Positions 26,396 through 34,599 of a DNA stretch of 64,000 nucleotides are shown here, piece by piece. Under the pieces are notes generated by a model. It made no database searches, was not told where the DNA came from, and saw nothing but the letters and a program-made list of their open reading frames with translations. A program made the position numbers and the translations under genes. Positions within the stretch are counted from its first letter, which is position 1; the number at the start of each line of letters is the position of its first letter. The stretch comes from Bacteroidales bacterium (GTDB lineage: Bacteria; Bacteroidota; Bacteroidia; Bacteroidales; UBA932), in the NCBI GenBank assembly GCA_017476575.1, contig JAFUZO010000042.1, positions 86,204 through 150,203 on the forward strand, in the 5' to 3' direction.

Positions 26396-27070
26396 TCAGT
26401 TTGCGTTTTGGGTTATCCTGAGGGCTGCCGTCACCGGGGTGTCCCAGCGTGCGAGCGGGAAAGACAGGTGAAGGATGGCGCTGCGCACCGCTCCCGTGCT
26501 GTTGGTGGCGGCACTGAAGCTCATGGATTCGTCTTCCACGCTGATGTCCTGCAGCCATTCCTCCCCTTCGGAAGCGTATTCAATGCCTACCGTTGCGCAG
26601 GAGATGGTGTAGGGGTCGAGGTTGGTTGCCGAAGGAAGGGAGAAAACCCCTCCCCCTGCCGGAACGGAGTACTGTTCCGTGCCGAAGCCGTAACTGCCGG
26701 TGTTCCCGAGCAGCCCCGCCTGCGAAATGTAGAGTTCGCGGCTTTCCGTGCCCGAAACCACGGAGAGTACAACCCCGCGCGATACGCATTGGTTGGTGTC
26801 GGCGCTTACCATGATCTGTTCCCGGCCGCTGCCGCTGCCCGAGGTCCGGGAAAACGAAAGCCAGTCCACCTCCCTTTCGAGCGAGGCTGTCCATTCCCCG
26901 TTGCAGTAGACCATTACATAATAGGAGTTGCCGTAGGCCGTGAAGCGCATCTCCTCGCGGTTCAGCGCAAGGGGGATGTCAAGCTGGTAGCGCTGCGTGC
27001 AGGCCGCTGCGCCGAGGAGCAGGGCTGCCATCAAGACAGCCCCTGTCCGTATGATCCTCTTATAGTCCAT
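26396..27070 (-). CDS. BACON-type surface lipoprotein
   Basis: 224 residues with a signal peptide ending in the lipobox GAAAC. Two repeats of about 85 residues follow, the first with YYVMVYCNGEWTASLEREVD and WLSFSRTSGSGSGREQI, the second with PYTISCATVGIEYASEGEEW; the W-T-A-x-x-x-x-x-x-W-L pattern is the BACON hallmark. BACON proteins in SusCD loci are usually spacers or glycan-binding proteins on the outer surface. The gene starts 11 bases inside the end of the SusD gene and stops one base before the DUF5689 gene, so its expression is tied to both. Confidence 0.8.
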   Translation of the reverse strand: MDYKRIIRTGAVLMAALLLGAAACTQRYQLDIPLALNREEMRFTAYGNSYYVMVYCNGEWTASLEREVDWLSFSRTSGSGSGREQIMVSADTNQCVSRGVVLSVVSGTESRELYISQAGLLGNTGSYGFGTEQYSVPAGGGVFSLPSATNLDPYTISCATVGIEYASEGEEWLQDISVEDESMSFSAATNSTGAVRSAILHLSFPLARWDTPVTAALRITQNAN

Positions 27071-28613
27071 ACTCGTTATATTCTTTGTTGTCCAGCGCGT
27101 AGCCGGAGTTCACCACCTGCTCGATGGGGATGGGCAGGTAGCGGTGGCAGCGCTGCATCTTGGTAATGAAGCCCCGGGAGGCCATCTCCGGCTCCCAATA
27201 CTCCTTGAGAGCGGTGAACCAGATGCCCCAGCGCACGAGGTCGAACTTGCGCTGGAACTCCCCAAACAGTTCGCGGGCCCGCTCGTCGCGCAGTTCCTGC
27301 TCGGCCTTTGTCCAGTTCCCCACGCTGTAGGCAGGCAGGCCGGCCCGGGAACGTACCTCGTTCAGGTAGCGCTCGAAGCCGTCCTTGTCCCTCTGGGCAT
27401 AGCAGCACTCCGCCAGCATGAGCAGGGCATCGGCGTAGCGGAAGACGGGGTAGTCGTTGGAGTCGTACGTGGTCTTCATGTAGGGGCACCAGAACTTCGG
27501 GCCCATCCACGGCCGGTTGATTCCGGTGACGAACGGAGTCCCCTCGTAGCGGCGGCCCTGATTGATGTCCACCCTCGCATCCTGCCCGTTGTCGGGCTGG
27601 ACGGCGGCGTAGAAATAGGAGGTGGGGCGGTTGCAGGCGCTCACCTTCGCGCTCGTTCCGAGCATGGGCACGGAAATTCCGTCGTAGAGCCGGGTGCTGG
27701 CGTTGTACGAGGGCATACAGTTCTGGGCGAGGTTGCCCGAATAGGAGAGCGTGCCCTCCGAATAGGCGTGCCGTATCTCGAAGATGCGCTCTGGGGCATC
27801 GTTCACCATGAAGCGCAGGTCGCTCAACGGGTACTGCGAGAGTGCGCCGTACACGGGGATGAGTTTTTCGAGGGCCTCGGCGGCCACGCGGAACCAGTCG
27901 GTGCCTGAAGAGAGGTCGGTGTAGGCGTTCCACAGGGCCATCTTGCCGATGAGCATCATGCCCATGGCCCATCCGGCCCGGCCCTTCTCGTCAGCGTCAT
28001 TGGCCCGCATCTGGGAGAGGGCCCCCGTATAGTCGTCGCCATCGTAACTGTAGCAGTCCTGGAGTTCCGCGATGAGGGCCGCCCGGGTGGCGTTGGCGCT
28101 CATGCGGCCCAGGTGGGCAATCCGGTCCATCGTGGGCTGGTCCACCACATCTTCGGTGTAGAAGGGGACATCCCCGAACACCGAGGTCAGGAAGTAGTAC
28201 CAGAACGCCCGCATGGTCTTGGCCTCGGCGAGCAGGTCTTTCTGCGCGCTTTCGCTGATGGTGCTGCTGGCGGCGACCCCGGCAATGGCGGCGTTGCAGT
28301 ACATGACCGCCTTGTAGCCCGTGCTCCAGATGGTCTTGGCGATGTTGCACTGCGAGGGGTTGATGTCGAGGATGGCGTTTACATCGGCCGACGACGGCAC
28401 CATGGCGAGGTCGGTCGTGGCTTCAAGATGGGTGAACAAGGTTGTGGTGTACACGGTCCGCAGCCCCTCGTAGCACGAGTTGACGGCTGTCCGGCACTGC
28501 ACCTCGGTCTTGAAATAGCTGTCCCTGTCCACGAAGGACGACGGGTTTTCGTCCAAAAAACCGCTGCACGACGTGCCGAGGGCGAGCATGAGGATCGGAA
28601 GAAACTTTTTCAT
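27060..28613 (-). CDS. SusD-like surface nutrient-binding lipoprotein
   Basis: 517 residues. The start MKKFLPILMLALGTSCSGFL with lipobox GTSC followed by FLDENPSSFVDRDSYFK is the standard SusD opening. Helical TPR-like segments (CRTAVNSCYEGLR; AKTMRAFWYYFLTSVFGDVP) and the C-terminal pattern (ADALLMLAECCYA; RDERARELFGEFQRKFDLVRW) are typical of the RagB/SusD family. It would cap the SusC channel encoded six bases upstream and deliver the substrate. The nature of the ligand cannot be read from sequence. Confidence 0.96.
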   Translation of the reverse strand: MKKFLPILMLALGTSCSGFLDENPSSFVDRDSYFKTEVQCRTAVNSCYEGLRTVYTTTLFTHLEATTDLAMVPSSADVNAILDINPSQCNIAKTIWSTGYKAVMYCNAAIAGVAASSTISESAQKDLLAEAKTMRAFWYYFLTSVFGDVPFYTEDVVDQPTMDRIAHLGRMSANATRAALIAELQDCYSYDGDDYTGALSQMRANDADEKGRAGWAMGMMLIGKMALWNAYTDLSSGTDWFRVAAEALEKLIPVYGALSQYPLSDLRFMVNDAPERIFEIRHAYSEGTLSYSGNLAQNCMPSYNASTRLYDGISVPMLGTSAKVSACNRPTSYFYAAVQPDNGQDARVDINQGRRYEGTPFVTGINRPWMGPKFWCPYMKTTYDSNDYPVFRYADALLMLAECCYAQRDKDGFERYLNEVRSRAGLPAYSVGNWTKAEQELRDERARELFGEFQRKFDLVRWGIWFTALKEYWEPEMASRGFITKMQRCHRYLPIPIEQVVNSGYALDNKEYNEYGL

Positions 28614-28619
28614 AAGCCA

Positions 28620-31600
28620 TCAGAATTTAATTTGGACCATGCCTATGATTCTCCTGGGCCTCGGGTAGGCACCGATGTCGGCCCGGCGTATCGTGGATTC
28701 CTGGTTTTCCACTTGGGAAGACACATCGGGGTCGAAGCCGTTGTATCGGGTCCACAGATAGAGATTTTCCGCGCTCACACCGACGGAGAGGCTCTTGATC
28801 CAGGTGTCTTTGTTGCTGAAATCGAACAGATAGGAGAGCGAGACCGTCTTGAGCCGGAGGTAGGATGCGTCGTGCACCATGAAGTCGCTGGGCAGCATGC
28901 TCGACCCGCTGCCCCCGGCGGCCGGGAAATTGGAGTCCGGGTTGCGGTAGGTATGCCAGCTGTCCAGCATGTAGCGGTATTGGTTGGAACAGTAGGTTCC
29001 GGCCATGTAGAACTCGGAGTAGTTGTAGATGCTTCCGCCCACCGAGTAGGCGAGGAATACGCCGAGGTCGAAGCCGTAGATGTGGAAATTGTTCTGCAGG
29101 CCGCCGTACACGACGGGGTCGGCGTCGCCCAGATAGGTGATGTCCTGGCTGTCGAGGATGCCGTCGTGGTTCTGGTCCACATATTTGGGACGGCCGCACT
29201 TGTAGGGCTTGGCGTAGTAGTCCACATACTGGTGGGTGATTTCGTTCTCGTCGATCTCCTCCTGGTTGTGCCACACCCCGCCGTATTGGAAGCCCCAGAG
29301 CGAGTTGAGGGGGTATCCGGCCTTGTAGCCGTAAATCATGTAGCCCTTCTGGTCTTTCATGGCCACTACCTCCGTCTCTCCGCCGATGTCTTCCACCATC
29401 TGGGCGTTGTGGGAGATGGTGAACGAACTCGTCCACGAGAAATTCCGCCTCGCCATGTTCCTTGTATCCAAGGTGAACTCCACGCCCCGGTTGGTGGTTC
29501 TGCCGAGGTTCTGCGTGTATCGGTCATAGCCCGTCTGCTGCGCCTTCTGCACGCTGAGCAGAAGGTCGCGGGTGATGGCCTGGTAGACCTCCGCCGTGGC
29601 CTTTATGCGTCCTTTCAGCACCGCCACATCCACGGCGGCGTTGTAGAGGTCGGTCTTCTCCCAGGTGAGATTGGGGCTGTCGAGCCGGGAGGGGTAGTAG
29701 AAGGAGGCCTGTCCGTCCCCGAGCAGATAGCCGCTCGTCGAGGAACTGAGCCGCTGGAGGGAACTGTAGGGGGCGATGGCATCGTTGCCGGTGCGCCCGG
29801 CGCTGAGGCGCAGCGACAGGTCCTGGAAGAGGCGCGTGCGCTTGAGCCATGTCTCGTTGGCGGCGTTCCACTTGAGCGCCGCGCTCGGAAAGAAGCCCCA
29901 CTTGTTGTTGGCCGCAAAGTTCGACGACGCGTCGGTCCGCCCCGTGAAGGTAATGTAGTAGCGTTGCTTATAATTGTAGTTCACCCGCCCGAGGAAGGAC
30001 ATCTTGTGCACCTCCTCGTTGGACGATGTGATGGTGTAGTTGTCCTTGTCGCCGATGGCGTTGAGGTTGTTCCACAACAGATCGTCCACGAGCATCCCCT
30101 TGCCCGTGATGCTTTGGTAATTCGAGTTCTTGTAATACACGGACATGCCGACCATGGCGTCGAAATGGTGGACCCGGTCGAAATCGGCCTTGTAGGTCAC
30201 CGTGTTGTCGGTGTTCAGCTGCAGCAGGTCGGTGTCCTGCCGCTGCACCTCGCCTCCGGTGCCCGCGAGCCTCCGTGCCGGGAGCGTCCCCGGCAGGTAT
30301 TTGTAAAGGTGGGTGTCGTATTTGTAGTAGGTGTTGCGGCTCCTGATGGTGAGTTCCTTCACCGGGGTCAGCGTGAGGGACAGCGTCTGCGTGTCGGAGT
30401 CGCTGAGCCGCTTGTTCACCGACTGCATGATGGTAATGTAGGGGTTGTTGAACGGGGAGCCCTGTCCGTAGTTGTAGAGGTCGTTGATCTCGGAGTCGAT
30501 GCCCAACACAGGGGAGATGTAGACCGCACCCGCCCAGACATTTGTTCCGCCGATGTTCGTCTTGTTGTTGTTGTTCTGACGGCGGAGCACATTGGCGTTA
30601 TAGTCTATTTTCAGCCATGGAGTGAAGCGGTGTCCGAGGTTCAGCCTGCCGATGAAGCGCTCCGTGCCGGAGTCGAGGATGATGCCCTCGTCGTCGGCGT
30701 AGGAAAGGGATGCGAAATAGTTGGTCTGCTTGGAGTTGCCGCTCACGGAAAGGCCGTACTCCTGGAACGGTGCCGTCCGTGTGATGGCCTTGAACCAGTC
30801 GGTCCCGGCCCCGAGCGCTTCCGGGTCGGAATACTTTTCGGCGTAGCCGGGCGTGACGGGGTAGATGAGCCCGTTGCCGGTCGCTCTCGCGAAATCGACG
30901 CGGTCGTTATTGTAGGTGGCGAACTCATCGGCGCCCATGTAGTCGAGGCTGCGGGCCAGATGCGAGAAGCCCACTTTGAAGGTGGCCGTCACCGCGGGTT
31001 TGGACACGGTGGGGGAGCCTGCCTTCGTGGTCACGATGATGACCCCGTTGGCCCCCTGCGAGCCGTAGATGGCCGTGGAAGAGGCGTCCTTCAGCACCGA
31101 AATGCTCTCAATGTCCGAAGTGTTGAGGTCGCCCAGGTCCTGCACGGCGTTTATCACCCCGTCCACCACGATGAGCGGTTCGTTCCCGGCCGTGATGGAG
31201 CGCGCTCCGCGTATGCGGATGGAGGTGCCCTCGGTGGGATCGCCCGATACGCTCAGGATGTCCGCCCCGGCGATGCGTCCCTGGAGGGCCTGGTCCACGG
31301 AGAGGGTGGCGGTGTTCTCCACATCCTGCATCTTCACCGTGGCGACCGAACCCGTCAGGTCCTGCTTCTTCTGTTCTCCGAAGCCGATCACCACCGACTC
31401 GTCAAGGAATTGGGTGTCATCTTCAAGGGTGATGTCGAAGCGGCGGAGTTTCCCCACTTTCATCCTGGATGTCTTGTATCCGAGCGATTCAAAGACGAGC
31501 ACGGATTCCTCTCCCGGGACCTTCAGGAGAAAGGTGCCGTCGGCATCCGTAGCGGTTCCGGTCTTTGTGCCCTCCACGGAGACAGTGGCCCCCGGAAGGG

Positions 31601-31718
31601 CTTTCCCGTCACTGTCGACGATGCGCCCCCTCACCTCCATCTGCCTCTGGGCAAGGGCGCAGGGCAGATGCAGCATGAGCAAGGCGGCGACAGCGAGCAA
31701 TAGTTTTGGTGTTTTCAT
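28620..31718 (-). CDS. SusC-like TonB-dependent receptor
   Basis: 1032 residues with a signal peptide (HLPCALAQ). The mature N-terminus is a carboxypeptidase-regulatory-like domain (VRGRIVDSDGKALPGATVSV), then the plug with QALQGRIAGADI and ISVLKDASSTAIYGSQGANG, then the beta-barrel, ending RPRRIIGMVQIKF with a terminal Phe as expected for an outer-membrane barrel. It imports oligomeric substrate with the SusD-like protein using TonB. No STN domain is present, so anti-sigma signalling through this receptor is unlikely; the divergent DUF6377 protein is the better regulator candidate. Confidence 0.97.
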   Translation of the reverse strand: MKTPKLLLAVAALLMLHLPCALAQRQMEVRGRIVDSDGKALPGATVSVEGTKTGTATDADGTFLLKVPGEESVLVFESLGYKTSRMKVGKLRRFDITLEDDTQFLDESVVIGFGEQKKQDLTGSVATVKMQDVENTATLSVDQALQGRIAGADILSVSGDPTEGTSIRIRGARSITAGNEPLIVVDGVINAVQDLGDLNTSDIESISVLKDASSTAIYGSQGANGVIIVTTKAGSPTVSKPAVTATFKVGFSHLARSLDYMGADEFATYNNDRVDFARATGNGLIYPVTPGYAEKYSDPEALGAGTDWFKAITRTAPFQEYGLSVSGNSKQTNYFASLSYADDEGIILDSGTERFIGRLNLGHRFTPWLKIDYNANVLRRQNNNNKTNIGGTNVWAGAVYISPVLGIDSEINDLYNYGQGSPFNNPYITIMQSVNKRLSDSDTQTLSLTLTPVKELTIRSRNTYYKYDTHLYKYLPGTLPARRLAGTGGEVQRQDTDLLQLNTDNTVTYKADFDRVHHFDAMVGMSVYYKNSNYQSITGKGMLVDDLLWNNLNAIGDKDNYTITSSNEEVHKMSFLGRVNYNYKQRYYITFTGRTDASSNFAANNKWGFFPSAALKWNAANETWLKRTRLFQDLSLRLSAGRTGNDAIAPYSSLQRLSSSTSGYLLGDGQASFYYPSRLDSPNLTWEKTDLYNAAVDVAVLKGRIKATAEVYQAITRDLLLSVQKAQQTGYDRYTQNLGRTTNRGVEFTLDTRNMARRNFSWTSSFTISHNAQMVEDIGGETEVVAMKDQKGYMIYGYKAGYPLNSLWGFQYGGVWHNQEEIDENEITHQYVDYYAKPYKCGRPKYVDQNHDGILDSQDITYLGDADPVVYGGLQNNFHIYGFDLGVFLAYSVGGSIYNYSEFYMAGTYCSNQYRYMLDSWHTYRNPDSNFPAAGGSGSSMLPSDFMVHDASYLRLKTVSLSYLFDFSNKDTWIKSLSVGVSAENLYLWTRYNGFDPDVSSQVENQESTIRRADIGAYPRPRRIIGMVQIKF

Positions 31719-31741
31719 GTTGTGTGATCAGTTGTTCCGGC

Positions 31742-34159
31742 CTATTCCGTCAGGACATAGGCGCCCATGATTCTTCCGTTGCGCTCATTTCCCTTCTGGT
31801 CCTTTCCGAGAAGGTTTTTCTGCGGGTCGGTAAGGGAGATGTTGCCGAAATCGATGGCTTTCAGTTCCGCCGCGGTCATGCCCTGGGTATAGATGTCCTC
31901 GTAGCGGCTGTCGAGCGGATAGACTTCGCCATTGAAGGTTCCCAAGTCGAAGACTTCGTATTGCGTTGTCGATCGGCTCCCGCCCATCTCGCCGTAATAC
32001 CAGCGGTTCCAGATGCTCTTTTCCCGGATTACATTCAGGAGATTGTCCCCTCCTCCCATCAGGATGGAATTATGGACCTGGATGGTGGCGCTGGTCCGTG
32101 TGATGTCGTTGGTGTTCTCGGCCATCGTGCAGCTCACGACATACAATTTCGTGTTGGCGCCATTCGTTACGAACGTTGAATTGCTGGACGGTGTGGTGTT
32201 CTTCGATGCCGTAGAGTTGGCGATGACGGTGTTGCCGGTTCCTCCGCTGAAGAGAATCCCGCCATATTGTGTCGGTGATGTCGAAGTGTTATCCGTCGCG
32301 ATGTTCGACAGGAGCAGGCTGTTGAAGATCAGGGCCGTCCCGTCAGTATAGATGGCTCCGCCGCGCCGCGCCTTGCAGGAAGAGAAGGTTGCATCGCAGA
32401 CGGTAAGGTTGCCGTGATTGAAGAGGGCTCCTCCGTTGCCGCCGGTTACGAGCCGGCTGAACGAACAGCCGTTCTGGAAGGTGGCCGAGGCCCCGGCCAT
32501 GATGGCGATGCCGGCACCGTTCAACGCCTGGCTCGTCGAACCGTCTCCCTCGAAGGAGGTATGGTCGAAGAAAGCCGAACTTTTGGCATACATATAGATG
32601 GCACCGCCTTGGTTGCTCGATGCGGCCACGGCCATGTTCCCGGAAAAAGTGCAGCCGTTGAAAGAGACGGCGCTGCCGGTATCGGTATTGCTCAGCGCAA
32701 CCGCTCCTCCACGTGCTGCGGTATTGTTGCTGAACGTGCAGTCCTCAAAAACGATTGTGTGCGGAGTGTCGCCGCTGACATAGACAGCCGCACCTCCGTA
32801 TGTCCCGGTTGCTGATGTGCTGGTAAGCCCGTCGAAGGTGCAGTCCTTGAAGGTGACGACGGAATTGGCGGAAGAGGTGTAGCTGAAAGCGATGCCGGAG
32901 GTGGCGGTCTCTGTGGCGGAGGGGTTCGCTGTGAAGGTGATGTTCTCGAAGGTGAAATCTACCACCTTGTTGCTGCCGCCGACCTCGAAGATGTGGTCGG
33001 TGTCGGCGGTCTGGTTGCAGATGAACGTTGTCGGGTTGCTCCCGCTGCCCTCTCCCTTGACATAGACGGAAATGCCGCTTGCATTGTAATGGGGGGCCAG
33101 TGTCGCTCCGCCGTTGGCTTCCTGTATGTTATAGGTGCCTCCGGCCACGTGTATCGTGGCTCCCGTCAGCCTCCATCCCGCCGTGGTCCCGTTCCGGGAG
33201 TAGGATGGGGCGAGCAGGTCGATCAGCCGTTCCGGCCCGGCGGGCGCGGCCTCGCTTGTTCCGTTGCCGGTTCCATCCGTAGTGATGTACCAGTCGCTTA
33301 CGATGCGGCTGTTGATTTCGCCGAGGTCGTACACCGTGGCGCGTGCTCTTTCAAAAGCGGACTTGCCAAGGCCTCCGGCCATGGGTTTTCCGTCCTTTTC
33401 CACCTTGAAGGCGATTCCGTCCCCGATGTCTTCACCGGGCAGGATGGCCAGGTAGTAGGTCTGCCCTGCCGCGATACCGCTCAACGAGACATATTCGCCC
33501 GTCCCGCCAGGGGTGACGGCAAAGGTCTCCGGGAAATCCGTGTCGATCGTTCCCGTAAGCGTTTTTTCGAGGGAGTTGGGGCCCAGGGTGATCCGTGTGA
33601 AATCGGTGGCGGCTGCCGTCGAGAATTTCACGATGCTTGTCATGTTCTTGAAATGCAGCGCAAGTTCGCTCTTTGCGGTCTTGGCCGCCATGATGTTGGC
33701 ATCCTTGAACTCGCCGCTCTGTTCGCGTCCGATCCGTACGGACAGGGTTCCGGCTGAAGCGGAGAACGTGTAATCGGCACTCGGTGGATATACGGCATAG
33801 AAATCGTCGATGTTGTCGAGGGTCTCGGCGGCGAGTTCAAGCGTGACCTTTCCGCCAGCAACCTCCACATCCCGGTAGTCCTCCGCGCCTTCGCCCCAAA
33901 GGATGCGGATTTCATCGCTTTCGCTCCACGAAAGCTCCGTTCCGTCCCATGAGGTGCGGGTGTCGGCCTCCCCGGAATCACGCTCCGTAGACACGGCGAA
34001 ACTGAGCCGGACCATGCCGCCGGGCACGGCCTCTGCTCCGTCGTCCGCCAGATGTTCCTCGGGATCATTCTCCACGGGGACCAGGCTCTCCCTTTCACAG
34101 GAGACGGCAGTTGCGAACAGGAGTGCCGCAACTGCGAAAATGCTGATTGTCTTTTTCAT
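31742..34159 (-). CDS. Beta-helix lipoprotein with fimbrillin-like N-domain
   Basis: 805 residues from MKKTISIFAVAALLFATAVS at 34159 (a Met five codons upstream would overlap the small ORF). Residues about 30-270 are a fimbrillin-like module (LSWSESDEIRILWGEGAEDY; DDFYAVYPPSADY). Residues about 290-700 are beta-helix repeats (FENITFTANPSATETATSGI; CTFSNNTAARGGAVALSNTD; CTFSGNMAVAASSNQGGAIY). The arrangement matches the protein of 21884-24025, so the operon carries two paralogous solenoids on either side of SusCD. A role in binding a large extracellular polymer is inferred; no catalytic residues are evident. Confidence 0.82.
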   Translation of the reverse strand: MKKTISIFAVAALLFATAVSCERESLVPVENDPEEHLADDGAEAVPGGMVRLSFAVSTERDSGEADTRTSWDGTELSWSESDEIRILWGEGAEDYRDVEVAGGKVTLELAAETLDNIDDFYAVYPPSADYTFSASAGTLSVRIGREQSGEFKDANIMAAKTAKSELALHFKNMTSIVKFSTAAATDFTRITLGPNSLEKTLTGTIDTDFPETFAVTPGGTGEYVSLSGIAAGQTYYLAILPGEDIGDGIAFKVEKDGKPMAGGLGKSAFERARATVYDLGEINSRIVSDWYITTDGTGNGTSEAAPAGPERLIDLLAPSYSRNGTTAGWRLTGATIHVAGGTYNIQEANGGATLAPHYNASGISVYVKGEGSGSNPTTFICNQTADTDHIFEVGGSNKVVDFTFENITFTANPSATETATSGIAFSYTSSANSVVTFKDCTFDGLTSTSATGTYGGAAVYVSGDTPHTIVFEDCTFSNNTAARGGAVALSNTDTGSAVSFNGCTFSGNMAVAASSNQGGAIYMYAKSSAFFDHTSFEGDGSTSQALNGAGIAIMAGASATFQNGCSFSRLVTGGNGGALFNHGNLTVCDATFSSCKARRGGAIYTDGTALIFNSLLLSNIATDNTSTSPTQYGGILFSGGTGNTVIANSTASKNTTPSSNSTFVTNGANTKLYVVSCTMAENTNDITRTSATIQVHNSILMGGGDNLLNVIREKSIWNRWYYGEMGGSRSTTQYEVFDLGTFNGEVYPLDSRYEDIYTQGMTAAELKAIDFGNISLTDPQKNLLGKDQKGNERNGRIMGAYVLTE

Positions 34160-34161
34160 GG

Positions 34162-34311
34162 CTAAAGTTCCCAATCATAAGTTTGTTCCTCCATCGAGTC
34201 GTCAAGTTCGACGTCCAGTTGCATGCTGGCGCACACAACTTCCCCGTATCTCAAGGAGATGCAGGTGGTTTCCGGGGTGTGATAGCCCCATTTTTCAATT
34301 ATTTTTTCCAT
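34162..34311 (-). CDS. 49-residue peptide opening the minus-strand operon
   Basis: A short ORF, MEKIIEKWGYHTPETTCISL to SMEEQTYDWEL, starting at 34311 and ending two bases before the ATG of the beta-helix lipoprotein. It has no signal peptide, is acidic towards the C-terminus and contains two Cys. The layout (K-W-x-x-x-x-P-E, a central VVCAS, acidic tail ending in W) resembles very short Bacteroidota proteins of unknown function that I recall preceding surface-protein genes. The tight coupling and absence of another start support translation, but coding is not proven at this length. Confidence 0.55.
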   Translation of the reverse strand: MEKIIEKWGYHTPETTCISLRYGEVVCASMQLDVELDDSMEEQTYDWEL

Positions 34312-34399
34312 GGCCGAGTTGTTTATCAGTTTTGTTGTCTGTGTGGTTTTGCTTTTTGCAAATTTTGAAAGAAAAAACCTCTTTTACTATACTCGTGCG

Positions 34400-34407
34400 C
34401 AAAATTA
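34400..34407 (-). promoter_or_regulatory. Candidate -7 element of the minus-strand operon
   Basis: TAATTTTG on the minus strand (34407-34400) fits TAnnTTTG and would give a leader of roughly 85 bases before the 49-residue ORF. No canonical -33 TTG is present about 20 bases upstream, consistent with a promoter that needs an activator such as the divergent DUF6377 protein. The surrounding 34312-34599 stretch is AT-rich and otherwise empty. Confidence 0.5.
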
Positions 34408-34599
34408 TAAGTCGGAATGAGAGCGTTTAAAAATGCGTCGGAAGGAGGTAAAATGGGCTCATCGAGCATTCTATGGCAGATTCTGCTATGACCCTTCAGC
34501 GCTGGATTTATAAGTGTTTCTATAAGTTTCCGGCCCTGCTCCATGCTTCGGAATTCTGATTTTTTCGCTACCTTGCAGAAGTTTCGAAAAACACATGGA

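Noticed and set aside
28113..31703. 1196-codon plus-strand frame
   Set aside because: Antisense to SusC/SusD, with Val/Gly/His-rich composition typical of shadows.
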